Shown piece after piece: positions 36,639-45,918 of a DNA stretch of 64,000 bases. Both the position numbers and the translations under genes were made by a program. Numbering within the stretch: position 1 is the first letter of the stretch; every line of letters begins with the position of its first letter. The notes under the pieces are model-generated. The model was given only the letters and a program-made list of their open reading frames with translations, made no database searches and was not told the DNA's origin. Origin of the DNA: Caldalkalibacillus mannanilyticus JCM 10596 (lineage in GTDB: Bacteria > Bacillota > Bacilli > Caldalkalibacillales > JCM-10596); contig NZ_BAMO01000026.1 in the NCBI RefSeq assembly GCF_000615945.1, positions 1 through 64,000 on the forward strand, given 5' to 3'.

Positions 36639-37436
36639 ATGGCTGAACAAATACAACAAGAAACGTGGCCAGGTTCTCTTGAGGATCCTTCTGCCTGTAG
36701 AATGAAAAAACCGAGAGAGTCTGGCTTAACCATGGTCCTTGATAAAGGGGTGGGACTCCTACAATTTAGCGATGTAATGGAAACCTCTGCACCCTATATT
36801 GACTATGTAAAACTAGGGTTTGGTACAGCTGCATTATATCCTTCGGCTATTTTAGAAAAAAAAATAAAGATTGCTCAAGATCATCAAGTCACTCTCTATC
36901 CTGGCGGTACTTTTTTTGAGGTTGCCTTTCTTCAAGGAAAAGTAAGTCAATACTTCGAGCATGTAAAGCGCTGGGGATTTGAAACTGTAGAAATTTCGGA
37001 TGGAACGATCACGTTATCGCGAGAAGAGCGAAATTACTATATTCAACAAGCCATCAATGAAGGATTTACTGTCATTACTGAGTGTGGAAAAAAGATCGAG
37101 GGCTCTACTCTCGATTTATTGGAAATTGGTGACACCCTCTTTCACGATCTTGAAGCAGGAGCAAAGTTTATGATTGTTGAAGGAAGAGAATCTGGAGAGA
37201 ATGTGGGTCTTTATGATGAAAAGGGAGATGTGGACTCTCTCTTAATGTTGAACATAATGAAATATCTTGATCCCTATCTTTCTTCTTTAATCTGGGAAAC
37301 TCCAAAAAAGAATCAGCAATCTTCCTTTATTCGAGCCTTGGGACCTAATGTCAATCTAGGAAATATTCCAATTGACGAGATCTACTCCTTAGAAGCTTTA
37401 CGACGCGGCTTACGCTCTGACACAATCCAAAAATAA
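36639..37436 (+). CDS. Phosphosulfolactate synthase (ComA/YitD-like)
   Basis: 265 residues. TMVLDKGVGLLQFSDVMETS, YVKLGFGTAALYPS, LYPGGTFFEVAFLQGK, VEISDGTITLS and GANVNLGNI-like LGPNVNLGNIPIDE are the conserved TIM-barrel blocks of PF02679. It adds sulfite to phosphoenolpyruvate to give phosphosulfolactate; B. subtilis spores accumulate 3-sulfolactate and carry YitD. Sulfite needed for it would come from the cysH-sat operon about 2 kb away. RBS AAGGAGAG. No phosphatase partner is seen directly downstream. Confidence 0.9.
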   Translation: MAEQIQQETWPGSLEDPSACRMKKPRESGLTMVLDKGVGLLQFSDVMETSAPYIDYVKLGFGTAALYPSAILEKKIKIAQDHQVTLYPGGTFFEVAFLQGKVSQYFEHVKRWGFETVEISDGTITLSREERNYYIQQAINEGFTVITECGKKIEGSTLDLLEIGDTLFHDLEAGAKFMIVEGRESGENVGLYDEKGDVDSLLMLNIMKYLDPYLSSLIWETPKKNQQSSFIRALGPNVNLGNIPIDEIYSLEALRRGLRSDTIQK

Positions 37437-37498
37437 CACATACTTTGTCCCCTTGAATCATAGCTTTGTAATAGAAAACATAGACAGGGGTCGGTATA

Positions 37499-37960
37499 AT
37501 GGATGCTAGTATATTACTAATTATCCTTATTATCATTGGACTTATAGGAAAATCACCCATCATCGCAACAGCCGCAAGCTTTTTACTCATTCTTAAGCTG
37601 ACCTCATTAGAAAACCTTTTTGCCCCCTTAGAAGCCCGAAGCCTCGATATAGGTCTATTATTTTTAACCATGGCTGTATTGGTTCCTTTTGCCACTGAAA
37701 AAATAACATGGCAGGACATAAAACACATTTTCACATCGTGGTATGGAATCCTTGCTCTACTTGGTGGAGCCCTTGCTACTTATACCAATAGCATGGGGCT
37801 ACACCTGCTACAAGTGGACCCTGAAATGATTATCGGTTTGGTGATTGGAAGCATTTTTGGCATTGTTTTTCTCCGAGGAGTTCCCGTTGGTCCTCTCATG
37901 GCTGCCGGAATTACAGCCCTTCTTTTAGCCGTTCTAAAATGGATCAACTTCTTTTTATAG
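37499..37960 (+). CDS. DUF441 family membrane protein, paralogue 2
   Basis: 153 residues, four or five helices. Same blocks as the gene at 13114: [44 protein letters not shown] and [12 protein letters not shown], by eye about two thirds identical. Upstream GGGGTCGG context also matches. Function unknown. It follows phosphosulfolactate synthase by 62 nt. Confidence 0.88.
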   Translation: MDASILLIILIIIGLIGKSPIIATAASFLLILKLTSLENLFAPLEARSLDIGLLFLTMAVLVPFATEKITWQDIKHIFTSWYGILALLGGALATYTNSMGLHLLQVDPEMIIGLVIGSIFGIVFLRGVPVGPLMAAGITALLLAVLKWINFFL

Positions 37961-38039
37961 TTATTCGTGAATGTATTCTTATCAAGAGGGTTATAGTAAA
38001 GAGGAAAAAGACATCCTTCTTCACAAAGGGGAGCGATCC

Positions 38040-38507
38040 ATGCCCTATATCCAATGTCAATTTGACCATTCACAGCTCTCAAGCCTAGCGCGAGACACTC
38101 TCATGGAACTGGGCTATCAGGTTGAACAAGACCTACAGAAAGACTGCACTCTTTTCGTAACAGGGATGCCACAGGACCTTACCGCTATGCTGGAAATCAT
38201 TCAAGCCTATGGAGGGAATCTTATGGAGCAACATGATCAACCAACACCAGAGCAGCTTTATTCTATATCCTACAATCTATCAGTACCAGATCAATTTTCA
38301 GCAAATAACGTCCAGGATTTCGAAGCGAGTGTTGACGAAGAAGAAGAATGGGAGCCTTCATCTCTTACCTACGAACGTATTCAACTGCCCTATCCCATCC
38401 TAGCTGAGAATGCCCGTCTTGATCCCTTTGTTGGACCCTCCTACTATGAATTTGCCAATATGGACGATGAAATAGAAGGTCCCGAAGAGATTGATTTGGA
38501 GCATTGA
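38040..38507 (+). CDS. Hypothetical protein with acidic C-terminus
   Basis: 155 residues from the ATG at 38040 (AAGGGGAGC upstream; earlier in-frame start at 37971 lacks an SD). Residues 1-65 look like a small alpha/beta domain (IQCQFDHSQLSSLARDTLME, LFVTGMPQDLTAMLEIIQA); the rest is very acidic with clusters of Glu. No family recognised. Convergent with the FapA-like gene, 8 nt apart. Confidence 0.6.
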   Translation: MPYIQCQFDHSQLSSLARDTLMELGYQVEQDLQKDCTLFVTGMPQDLTAMLEIIQAYGGNLMEQHDQPTPEQLYSISYNLSVPDQFSANNVQDFEASVDEEEEWEPSSLTYERIQLPYPILAENARLDPFVGPSYYEFANMDDEIEGPEEIDLEH

Positions 38508-38515
38508 GAGGGGAA

Positions 38516-40393
38516 TTATTCCCCTTTTTGGACAATCCCTTCTTCTTCATCATAGACAAAGGTAACCTGACGCATATACTTATCGACCAATTGCGAACGA
38601 TTATGCATCTTAATCTTGGCGGCATATAGTTCTTTAACACTTATGGATGTTCTAGCAGCTAATTGGGGAGGAACCGCTTTCTCACTCCCTACTTTAGCTG
38701 CTTGAATGCGTTCAATCGCTTCAATTTTTCCTCCTTTGATCACCGAATTATGGCTGACAAACAAACAATCCTTTCCTGCAAACAAATGAGAGTTTAACGC
38801 CCCTTCCTTAGCGATTATGATATTTCCATTGGTTTTTATCGTTGACATATTTGTAAAATGAACTAAGACTTCGCTTTCAGACTGAATCGCCTCTTCAGAG
38901 TCTTTGATGACTTCGTTCAAGGTAAAGATAATACTATTTAACGATTCCTCATTTTGAAGTGAGCGAATCGAAGAAACATCCCGAAAGGAATGTAATAATT
39001 TTTGAAGGAGCTTTAAGCGCAAAGGAATGAGCATATCATTTTCTTCATTCGCTTTGAGCAATACACTAAACTGCTTCATCTCATCCATTATTTCCGGCAT
39101 TTTCATCTCTATTACATTTGCTGCTATGTGACCAAAGGTAAAGGTTTTGTTCGATTGTACCAGCAACTCCTTAATCTGAGTAATAGCTAGCTTAAGCTTG
39201 GTAAAATCGATCTCTAAGTTTTGTATGCTTTTATAAATTTGACTAAAAAAAAGTCCATGCTGTCCCGCATAAATCTGACTGCTATTCACATTTCCTTCAA
39301 TATAGATGCTTTGTGAAGAAATCACTGTGCTTGAGAATACATTTCCATAAATAAATACATTCCCTATAGCCTCTACACGCATGCCTTCTTTTACATCTCC
39401 CCGAATCACAACATCCCCATTAAAATACACATTACCGTAGCGAATATCAACATCACCCGTAATAATATGGGACTGGCTGATATCAATATGCTTGACTGAC
39501 GTTCCGGTGATGGAAGGTCTTCCTCCTTTTAAAGCGATGACTTGCCCTTCCTCAGTAATTTCAACGTTTTTTCGAGCACGAACCTCTATTTTTTTAGGGA
39601 TTTGGGGCAGAATAGCTTGACCAAATACATCATAGCCCTCTTTCCCCTGTTTTGGTGGATGGATGATAGCGATCACCTCCCCTGCTTGGATCGAAGGGAT
39701 TCTAAAACGATTTCGATAATCAATTTTCCCGTTAATCTCTTCTAGAACCTCTTCTGCATGAACGGAGAAGAATGTTTCAATGTAGCCATCCTTAGATTCG
39801 ATTTGAGGTAATCCTTCAGCTACGAGAATCTCCTTATACGTAGGTGACATCAACTCTCTCATAATAGCTGATGTATCAATATCGACCTTGATATGTTTTC
39901 TCTGTAAAATACTTAATATCTTAGAAGATGATTGTTGATAGTTATAGGGATATGGCTCTAAATCCACTTGAAACTGAAATTTAGTAGACGGTCCCTTATC
40001 TTTAACCACAAAGCGATGATTATATAACTTATTTAGTTTGAGATAGACTTTCATCCGATCTTCACTAATCTTCACGTCAAAAAAGGGATTGGTTTTATTC
40101 AGCTCCCAACTAATTTGATCTTTTTCATAAACAACGGTAGGCTCGTTAATTGTTTCTCCATTGACGGTGATACTCAGGTCTTGATGCGGAAGCAAAACAG
40201 GCTGTCTTCCCCTTTGAATACTGTTCTTTACCACAAGCTGATGATCTTTTAAGATGATATATCCATCTTCACCTGCTATTTGTTCGTCTACTAGCGACTG
40301 CTGATGAATCTCTTCCGTTTTATTTAGTGGCTCATCGGCAGTGAATAAGTCGTCAATAAATTTTTTTAACTCAAACTCATCTTGTCTGCTCAT
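38516..40393 (-). CDS. FapA-type DUF342 protein
   Basis: 625 residues from the ATG at 40393, 9 nt after AAGGAG. The central region (~230-400) has the DUF342 beta-helix repeats: FRIPSIQAGEVIAIIHPPKQ and KEGYDVFGQAI, then GDVDIRYGNVYFNGDVVIRG, VFIYGNVFSSTVISSQSIYI. A coiled C-terminal half follows. DUF342/FapA proteins resemble polymerised beta-helices like bactofilins and are tied to flagella or envelope; no flagellar genes are nearby, so a role is not assigned. Confidence 0.82.
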   Translation of the reverse strand: MSRQDEFELKKFIDDLFTADEPLNKTEEIHQQSLVDEQIAGEDGYIILKDHQLVVKNSIQRGRQPVLLPHQDLSITVNGETINEPTVVYEKDQISWELNKTNPFFDVKISEDRMKVYLKLNKLYNHRFVVKDKGPSTKFQFQVDLEPYPYNYQQSSSKILSILQRKHIKVDIDTSAIMRELMSPTYKEILVAEGLPQIESKDGYIETFFSVHAEEVLEEINGKIDYRNRFRIPSIQAGEVIAIIHPPKQGKEGYDVFGQAILPQIPKKIEVRARKNVEITEEGQVIALKGGRPSITGTSVKHIDISQSHIITGDVDIRYGNVYFNGDVVIRGDVKEGMRVEAIGNVFIYGNVFSSTVISSQSIYIEGNVNSSQIYAGQHGLFFSQIYKSIQNLEIDFTKLKLAITQIKELLVQSNKTFTFGHIAANVIEMKMPEIMDEMKQFSVLLKANEENDMLIPLRLKLLQKLLHSFRDVSSIRSLQNEESLNSIIFTLNEVIKDSEEAIQSESEVLVHFTNMSTIKTNGNIIIAKEGALNSHLFAGKDCLFVSHNSVIKGGKIEAIERIQAAKVGSEKAVPPQLAARTSISVKELYAAKIKMHNRSQLVDKYMRQVTFVYDEEEGIVQKGE

Positions 40394-40471
40394 AATCACC
40401 CGCTCCTTCCAAGATACATTCGTCGAAATTGATTCTTGCCTTATTAAGAAAAGAATTCGACAAGTTCCGTC

Positions 40472-40539
40472 AAAAAACCTCTCTTCTCAAGAGAGGTAAG
40501 GGGATCTAAATAAGAAAAGACAGTCGCTACACTGTCTTT
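40472..40539 (-). terminator. Tandem terminators after the 40538-40906 gene
   Basis: First hairpin AAAGACAGT/ACTGTCTTT overlaps the stop codon (about 40516-40539, minus-strand TTTTC follows). Second: AACCTCTCTT (40476-40485)/AAGAGAGGT (40489-40497) followed by six T on the minus strand. Confidence 0.78.
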
Positions 40540-40906
40540 AGACTTCATCACGCAGATTTTTTCCCGGACAACCTTCGAGAGCATGAACAAGACCTAATTG
40601 TTCAACTTGTTGCTTCGTTTCAGGTGTTCCTAGCTGGTAAATCAGTTCATAAATTCTCCCTAAGGCTTGATCGTATATTTTATGCTCATCATCAATCGTA
40701 TCCCCAAAGGGTAGAAAATGTGAGTCAACATAGGTTTCGATATCAGCATCTCTGGCTCGAACCACTTGCTTCTCAATTTGAGCAATTTCATCTGGGGTCG
40801 CCTCTATTTCAAAGTTATAGGAGGCATCACCTTTCTCATCCCTTATTTCAACTGTTCCCATAGATGTATGCATACTAAGATAATATTTTTTCTTATTCAC
40901 GATCAT
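40538..40906 (-). CDS. Hypothetical hydrolase-like small protein
   Basis: 122 residues from ATG 40906 or, with better spacing after GGGGG, GTG 40900. Sequence MGTVEIRDEKGDASYNFEIE then EATPDEIAQIEKQVVRARDA and a Cys near the end (EGCPGKNLRDE). Soluble, acidic. Appears to be a conserved Bacillales hypothetical; no function can be given. Confidence 0.62.
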   Translation of the reverse strand: MIVNKKKYYLSMHTSMGTVEIRDEKGDASYNFEIEATPDEIAQIEKQVVRARDADIETYVDSHFLPFGDTIDDEHKIYDQALGRIYELIYQLGTPETKQQVEQLGLVHALEGCPGKNLRDEV

Positions 40907-40970
40907 ACCCCCAGTATTTAGAATAAAGAAGTCTTTCTCAGGGTTTCCAAATGTCCTATTTTTATGCACT

Positions 40971-40996
40971 AAAAAACCCCAATCTACATTGGGGTT
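40971..40996 (-). terminator. Terminator of fabH
   Basis: AACCCCAAT (40975-40983), 4-nt loop, ATTGGGGTT (40988-40996), then T run on the minus strand. Confidence 0.88.
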
Positions 40997-41069
40997 AAGA
41001 TCCTAAAGAATGTTATCCTCCATCATCTACAAAGGAGGAATTTGAAATAAAACATGGTATAAGGACAAA

Positions 41070-42059
41070 CTACGATTCGACTCCCCATTCCAGCAATAAA
41101 CCAGCTTGAGTTAAGCCTCCTCCAAAACCATAAATCAGAATTTTATCTCCTTTTTTCACCCTGCCATCTTGAACAGCCATATCGAGTGAAAGTGGGATCG
41201 AAGCTGAGGATGTATTTCCACAGTATTCTAAACTTATTAACGTTTTTTCTAACGGGAAGCCACTTTTCTCACAGATAGACTCAATCATGCGCTTGTTCGC
41301 ACTATGAGGAACAAACCAATCCACTTGAGCAAGAGTATACGAGCTTTTTTCTAGAAGCTTCTGCATTCCCTGAGGAACTGTAGTGACTGCCCAACGGTAT
41401 ACCTCTCTGCCATTTTGAACTAGGTGTCCAGTAGGTTTTAGCTCTACTCCATCCATCATTGTCGCTGTTCCTGAGCGGTACAAATGAATCCCGCCCTCGC
41501 CCTCTGTCGTTAAATGATAGCTGAGGAAGCTTGGGTTATGTTCATCACGTTCAACAAGAAAAGCTCCTGCTCCATCACCAAAAAGAATACAGGTAGAGCG
41601 ATCTTCGTAATCCATTGATCTTGACATCGTTTCTGATCCGATTACTAGAATTTTTTGATGAAGCCCTGAGGTGATCAAGCCATTAGCCAGATGCAAGGCA
41701 TAGCCAAATCCCCCACAAGCGGCATTAACATCAATAGCTCCCGTCTGCTTCATTCCTATTTTTTTCTGCACCTGACTGGCTACACTCGGAAAAATATAAT
41801 CCGATGTTGTTGTAGCAACAATAATCATGTCCACATCATCCATTGATTTCTGGTATCTTTCAATCAAATTTCGGATGGCAGCCACAGCCAGATCTGAAGT
41901 AAATTCATTTTCTGCTGCAATTCTTCTTTCCTTTATTCCAGTTCTCTGGGTAATCCATTCATCTGATGTATCCACCATTTTGGCTAGCTCATGGTTGGTT
42001 AATCTATGCTCAGGTACATATGTTCCAATGGCAGTGACACGTGCTTTTGATTGTTCCAT
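41070..42059 (-). CDS. fabH: Beta-ketoacyl-ACP synthase III
   Basis: 329 residues. Catalytic Cys in DVNAACGGFGYAL, His in WFVPHSANKRMI and Asn in EYCGNTSSASIPLS make the KAS III triad; GIKERRIAAENEFTSDLAVA is the usual N-terminal block. Condenses acyl-CoA with malonyl-ACP to start fatty acid synthesis. Single gene away from a fab operon, so it is comparable to the second FabH (FabHB/YhfB) of B. subtilis. A FapR-like half site lies upstream. Confidence 0.92.
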   Translation of the reverse strand: MEQSKARVTAIGTYVPEHRLTNHELAKMVDTSDEWITQRTGIKERRIAAENEFTSDLAVAAIRNLIERYQKSMDDVDMIIVATTTSDYIFPSVASQVQKKIGMKQTGAIDVNAACGGFGYALHLANGLITSGLHQKILVIGSETMSRSMDYEDRSTCILFGDGAGAFLVERDEHNPSFLSYHLTTEGEGGIHLYRSGTATMMDGVELKPTGHLVQNGREVYRWAVTTVPQGMQKLLEKSSYTLAQVDWFVPHSANKRMIESICEKSGFPLEKTLISLEYCGNTSSASIPLSLDMAVQDGRVKKGDKILIYGFGGGLTQAGLLLEWGVES

Positions 42060-42103
42060 AGATTAAATCTACTCCTAACTACTATAAGCTTATACTATCT
42101 AAT

Positions 42104-42113
42104 ATTAGTACCT
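42104..42113. promoter_or_regulatory. Possible FapR half site
   Basis: ATTAGTACCT matches one arm of the FapR operator type seen before fab genes of Bacillus, but the second arm is poor. Located 45 nt upstream of the fabH start. Confidence 0.3.
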
Positions 42114-42154
42114 TATCATAAAAAAAGCAAATCTTTACTCACATTATACCATAT

Positions 42155-42195
42155 ATAAAGTAAACTTCCATCATATGGAGTTTTTCACTTCAGGA
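42155..42195. repeat. Partial dispersed repeat, copy F
   Basis: ATAAAGTAAACTT, CCATCATATGGAGT, TTTT, then CACTTCAGG: degenerate right half. It reaches into the last codons of azlD. Confidence 0.65.
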
Positions 42196-42493
42196 TAAAA
42201 AGATCCGAAAGGTAGACCCCCACAATTCCTCCTAATACAATAAAGACTAAATTCACCCGAAGCACAGCCAATATAATAGAGATCAGCCCTCCCACAATGG
42301 CAGATTGAGTATGCTCCACAGAAAATAAAATCCCTGGGAAGATGAGGCTAGCAAGAACAGTATAAGGAACAAACTCCAAAAAGCGTTTCAGGGAAGGAGA
42401 TAGTGACATTTTTTTCAGAAAAACCATAGGGAGCATACGCGGAATATAAGTAACAACTCCCATCCCAATCACTAATAATAGTAAACTACTCAT
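42185..42493 (-). CDS. azlD: AzlD-family branched-chain amino acid exporter subunit
   Basis: 102 residues from the ATG at 42493 (GGAAGGTG upstream). Four helices; YIPRMLPMVFL and FLEFVPYTVLASLIFPGIL are typical AzlD. It overlaps the azlC stop by 8 nt. With AzlC it forms a branched-chain amino-acid (or analogue) export complex. The last codons overlap repeat copy F. Confidence 0.9.
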   Translation of the reverse strand: MSSLLLLVIGMGVVTYIPRMLPMVFLKKMSLSPSLKRFLEFVPYTVLASLIFPGILFSVEHTQSAIVGGLISIILAVLRVNLVFIVLGGIVGVYLSDLFILK

Positions 42494-43229
42494 GATAAGC
42501 ACCTTCCTCTGGAAACAAAATCACACCCATAGCCGAAGATATAACGGTAGTAATAAGAATACACCAGCCTGTAGATAACTCAATAAAATAAGGAACAATC
42601 CAGTGAAGAACGCTGCTAATTAAAATCGCAAGGCAAACAATAGTTGAAATCACCTTCGACTTTCTAAGAGCTGGTAAAAGAAGCCCAATAAACATGGAAA
42701 AAAGGGCAATACCCATACTGTTTTGAATAGACTGAGGAAGACCCACCGCTAGAAATACGCCTATCCAAGTTCCTATATTCCAAGAAAAAAAAGCGATCAT
42801 ATTTAAACCAAGAACATAATAAGGATGAAGTTCTCTTTCATTTTGTGTTGAAGCAACACTAAAGGTTTCATCAGTGACGCCAAAAGACAACAATGCCAGA
42901 TTTTTTTTAGAAGTCGAGCTAGGAATTCGTTGTGACAGCGAAGCAGTCATAAAAAAATGACGAAGATTTAAGATAAAAGTTGTAATCAGAATTTCCCAAT
43001 AGGCTACACCTGCAATGATTAAATTGACTCCTATAAACTGACTAGCACCAGCAAAGATAATCAAGGACATCAGAAGTGTAACTACATTAGGAATATCTAG
43101 AGATTTAGCTAATAAACCAAAGGCGATCGCGATCGGAACATATCCAATGGCAACAGGAATTCCCTGCTTCACCCCTTTTAGAAAAAAAGGCTGCTTAAGC
43201 CCATGTTCTTCCCCATATTGGTTGGACAT
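42486..43229 (-). CDS. azlC: AzlC-family branched-chain amino acid exporter
   Basis: 247 residues from the ATG at 43229 (AGGGGAAT upstream). Membrane protein of five to seven helices with GVKQGIPVAIGYVPIAIAFG at the N-terminus and TLILNLRHFFMTASLS-type segment FILNLRHFFMTASL and SFGVTDETFSVAS, the family's signatures. Divergent from an XRE-cupin regulator, which probably controls it. Confidence 0.92.
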   Translation of the reverse strand: MSNQYGEEHGLKQPFFLKGVKQGIPVAIGYVPIAIAFGLLAKSLDIPNVVTLLMSLIIFAGASQFIGVNLIIAGVAYWEILITTFILNLRHFFMTASLSQRIPSSTSKKNLALLSFGVTDETFSVASTQNERELHPYYVLGLNMIAFFSWNIGTWIGVFLAVGLPQSIQNSMGIALFSMFIGLLLPALRKSKVISTIVCLAILISSVLHWIVPYFIELSTGWCILITTVISSAMGVILFPEEGAYHE

Positions 43230-43268
43230 ACTTATTCCCCTCATGTATAATTTTGTTTACTATCAAAC

Positions 43269-43280
43269 ACAAATATTTGT
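43269..43280. promoter_or_regulatory. Palindromic operator candidate between azlC and its regulator
   Basis: ACAAATATTTGT is a perfect 12-bp palindrome midway between the divergent starts. Flanking GTATAAT and ATTATAC are also inversely repeated. Confidence 0.45.
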
Positions 43281-43352
43281 CATGTAGTATATTATACATT
43301 TGTATGTTAAAACGCACAATGATTGTTTTTTTTACTTGGAGGTGTTTTTTCA

Positions 43353-43907
43353 ATGGATACGATTAATGAAAATATAGCTAAAAAGCTGAAGCACATTCGA
43401 AAAACACAGGGATTAAGTCTAGATAAAGTGGCAGAATTAACTGGGGTTAGTAAAGCCATGTTAGGACAGATTGAACGGGGAGTATCAAATCCTACTGTCT
43501 CAATATTGTGGAAAATAGCGAAGGGTTTGAAGGTATCCTTTTCTTCATTTGTTGAAGAGGAGAAGCCAGATGTGACCATGGTCCACTTCTCTAGCATTTC
43601 TCCAATTACAGAATCTAATGGTCATTTCAAAGTGTATCCCATCTTTCCCTTCAAGGAGGATAAGAAATTTGAAATTTACACAATATGTCTTGATACAAAT
43701 AGTGAGTATGTTTCTGAAGCCCATACCTCAGGGGTAGAAGAATATATTATGGTTACAGAGGGAATCTTGGAGCTTAGAATCGATACGGAAACCTATACCA
43801 TTTCGGAAGGAGATTCTATTCACTTCCGCGCGGACAAACCACATACCTATAGAAACAAGAGTTCCAAAACGCTCCGTTTTCAGAATCTCATATTCTATCA
43901 TCCTTAA
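43353..43907 (+). CDS. XRE-family regulator with C-terminal cupin domain
   Basis: 184 residues from the ATG at 43353, 8 nt after TTGGAGGTG. Residues ~5-60 form an HTH_3 (LKHIRKTQGLSLDKVAELTG, LGQIERGVSNPTVSILWKIA); ~105-180 form a cupin_2 with AHTSGVEEYIMVTEGILEL and IHFRADKPHTYRN as metal/ligand-binding blocks. This class commonly regulates adjacent transporters, here azlCD. Confidence 0.9.
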   Translation: MDTINENIAKKLKHIRKTQGLSLDKVAELTGVSKAMLGQIERGVSNPTVSILWKIAKGLKVSFSSFVEEEKPDVTMVHFSSISPITESNGHFKVYPIFPFKEDKKFEIYTICLDTNSEYVSEAHTSGVEEYIMVTEGILELRIDTETYTISEGDSIHFRADKPHTYRNKSSKTLRFQNLIFYHP

Positions 43908-43945
43908 GTCATACAGTTATCGAAGCGAAACTCTTAGTAAACGAT

Positions 43946-44665
43946 TCATAATAAGAGCGTTGTCAAGACGACAAAAAGAATGGAAAAGAAAATTTCGGCA
44001 ATCCCAATCGTCATTGCCCTTGGTTTAATGTGCGCTGGTGTTCCAATTACTTTTAATAAGAACGGGAGAAAGATAAGGCTGACCCACCAATACCCTAACA
44101 GGAAGGGAATGAGCACTAAGCTTAAATGGTAGAGGTAGCTTGCGCGTCTAAATCTAGTATTTCCTCTCTCACGAATCAATGATTTCACATAAAATACGGT
44201 CCCAGTAAAATAAGCAATGCATATCCCCCATATTTTTACCCCAATCCAATCAAAATGACCAAAGCCTAGATGCACAACAAACATACTTATGGAGCTTAAT
44301 GCTGCTATCGCCATGACGTCATTTAGAAACAGCCTCTCACTTTTCTTTTTGGCAAAATAAATATTGAGCAAAAAGAAAGGAATGACTACCAATCCATAAA
44401 GCAGGGTTTCAGGATACATCCATATAGGAACACTTAAAAAAGCAGCACCCGTAAGGAAAAATAGGAGTAAGCTGGGATACGGGGATTCCTTCGGTTTAGC
44501 CGTTCGAAAAAGAGCAAGAAGAGAGGCAGATGAACAGTATAGGCTTAGAACACCTATAAATGCCAATACTTTCAAAGAAGTCCATGGACTTAGAAATGCA
44601 GCAATAAAGAAGGGCGAGATCCACATTGACCATGCCCCATGCTCTCTAGGAATATATAGCTTCAT
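43946..44665 (-). CDS. YwiC-like integral membrane protein
   Basis: 239 residues from the ATG at 44665 after AAGAGGTGATT. It starts MKLYIPREHGAWSMWISPFF, the YwiC hallmark, and has about seven or eight helices. In B. subtilis ywiC lies among genes for anaerobic nitrate respiration; function unknown. Here it follows a radical SAM gene by 37 nt on the same strand, which fits an anaerobic setting. Confidence 0.85.
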   Translation of the reverse strand: MKLYIPREHGAWSMWISPFFIAAFLSPWTSLKVLAFIGVLSLYCSSASLLALFRTAKPKESPYPSLLLFFLTGAAFLSVPIWMYPETLLYGLVVIPFFLLNIYFAKKKSERLFLNDVMAIAALSSISMFVVHLGFGHFDWIGVKIWGICIAYFTGTVFYVKSLIRERGNTRFRRASYLYHLSLVLIPFLLGYWWVSLIFLPFLLKVIGTPAHIKPRAMTIGIAEIFFSILFVVLTTLLL

Positions 44666-44702
44666 CAAATCACCTCTTTTCATTAGAAGTCAGTTACACC
44701 TA

Positions 44703-45838
44703 CTATTGTTTTCTCCATTGTTTTGGTTGGTACGTGCAGAAGGGTTCACTCTCCAGATAATCCCCTGTGACCGCATAGGCTCTGGCTCTGGAGCCGCCAC
44801 AAATCTTATTAAATTCGCAGACACCACATTTCCCTTTGTACAGAGCTGGATTACGCAATTGCTGCATAACGGGAGAATAACGATAGATATCGGCTAATGA
44901 TTGTTCTCTCACATTACCACATTTAATTGGGAGAAAGCCACTAGGATAGACATCTCCAATATGTGAGATAAAGACAAAGCCATTCCCATCGTTCACTCCT
45001 TTTGGGGCTCTACCTAGCCCATCATCTATACGGATCTTACCATAGTTTAGTGCATCTTGAAATACGGACGGCTGATCTCCCTTCGATCTTTTTTTATGCT
45101 GAATTAAGACACGTCTGTAATGCTGAGCAGCTGTTGTTTTAATATCGAAGGAAACCTTTGAACTTAGAACACTGAGCCATTGGAAGACGTTCTCATGCTC
45201 TTCTGGAGTAATCATATCATCTACTTGTCCTCTTCCGGTAGGGACTAAAAAGAAGACGCTCCACAACGCAACCTCAAATTCCTCCATTAATCTTGCCATG
45301 TTTTCTAAGTCATCCACATTATAGTGTGAAACTGTCGTATTAATTTGAAGGGGAATGTTCATTTCCTTTATATATTGAATCGCACGAAGAGTTAGTTCAT
45401 ATGAACCGCTTGTCCCTCGAAAAGCATCATGAATAGCGGGAGTAGATCCATCTAAGCTAAATGCCCATCTGGATAACCCTACACTTTTGGCTTTTTCTAT
45501 TGCCTGCTTTGTCACCAAAGGGGTTGCACTAGGTGTCATAGAGAGGCGGAGACCTTTTTTATGAATAGCATATTCTGCAAGTTCATAGAGATCTGGCCTC
45601 ATCAACGGATCTCCCCCAGTAAATACTAGTAATGGTGAATCCATTTCTGCAATTTGATCTATGAGTCCCTTCCCTTCTTCATGGGACAACTGTCTTGGAT
45701 CAGGCTTTTTTTGAGCTTCTGCTCGACAATGAAGACAAGCAAGCTCACAAGCCTGGTAAGCTCCCAAATTACAATAAACGGATTCTTGTTATAATCCCTT
45801 GGTTGAAAAGGAGGTTTTCTATCCACAATTGAAGGCAT
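44703..45838 (-). pseudogene. Radical SAM/SPASM protein, frameshifted just before its FeS motif
   Basis: The true start is the ATG at 45838 (GAAAGGAG upstream): MPSIVDRKPPFQPRDYNKNP then FIVIWELT. The frame is lost at an AGG where AGGG would give RACELACLHC, the CxxxCxxC cluster motif; from there the other frame is open to 44703. Corrected length 378 residues. GGDP (VFTGGDPLMRPD) contacts SAM; the C-terminal CGVCEFNKICGGSRARAY with upstream cysteines is a SPASM/Twitch cluster. Resembles the family often found with nitrate/heme-type anaerobic genes (TIGR04053-like, recalled not tested). Substrate unknown. Confidence 0.82.
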
Positions 45839-45885
45839 ATTATTCTCCTTTCTTGTCCGTGATAAGCCCATTATATTGAAGACCT

Positions 45886-45914
45886 AAAGTGATAACAGTG
45901 ATCCTTATCACTTT
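45886..45914. promoter_or_regulatory. Perfect inverted repeat before the radical SAM gene
   Basis: AAAGTGATAA (45886-45895) and TTATCACTTT (45905-45914) around a 9-nt spacer that itself contains GTGAT. It lies between the stop of the LpdD-like gene and the radical SAM start, so it may be an operator or a weak intercistronic terminator; the following minus-strand T run is only three. Confidence 0.45.
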
Positions 45915-45918
45915 TTCT

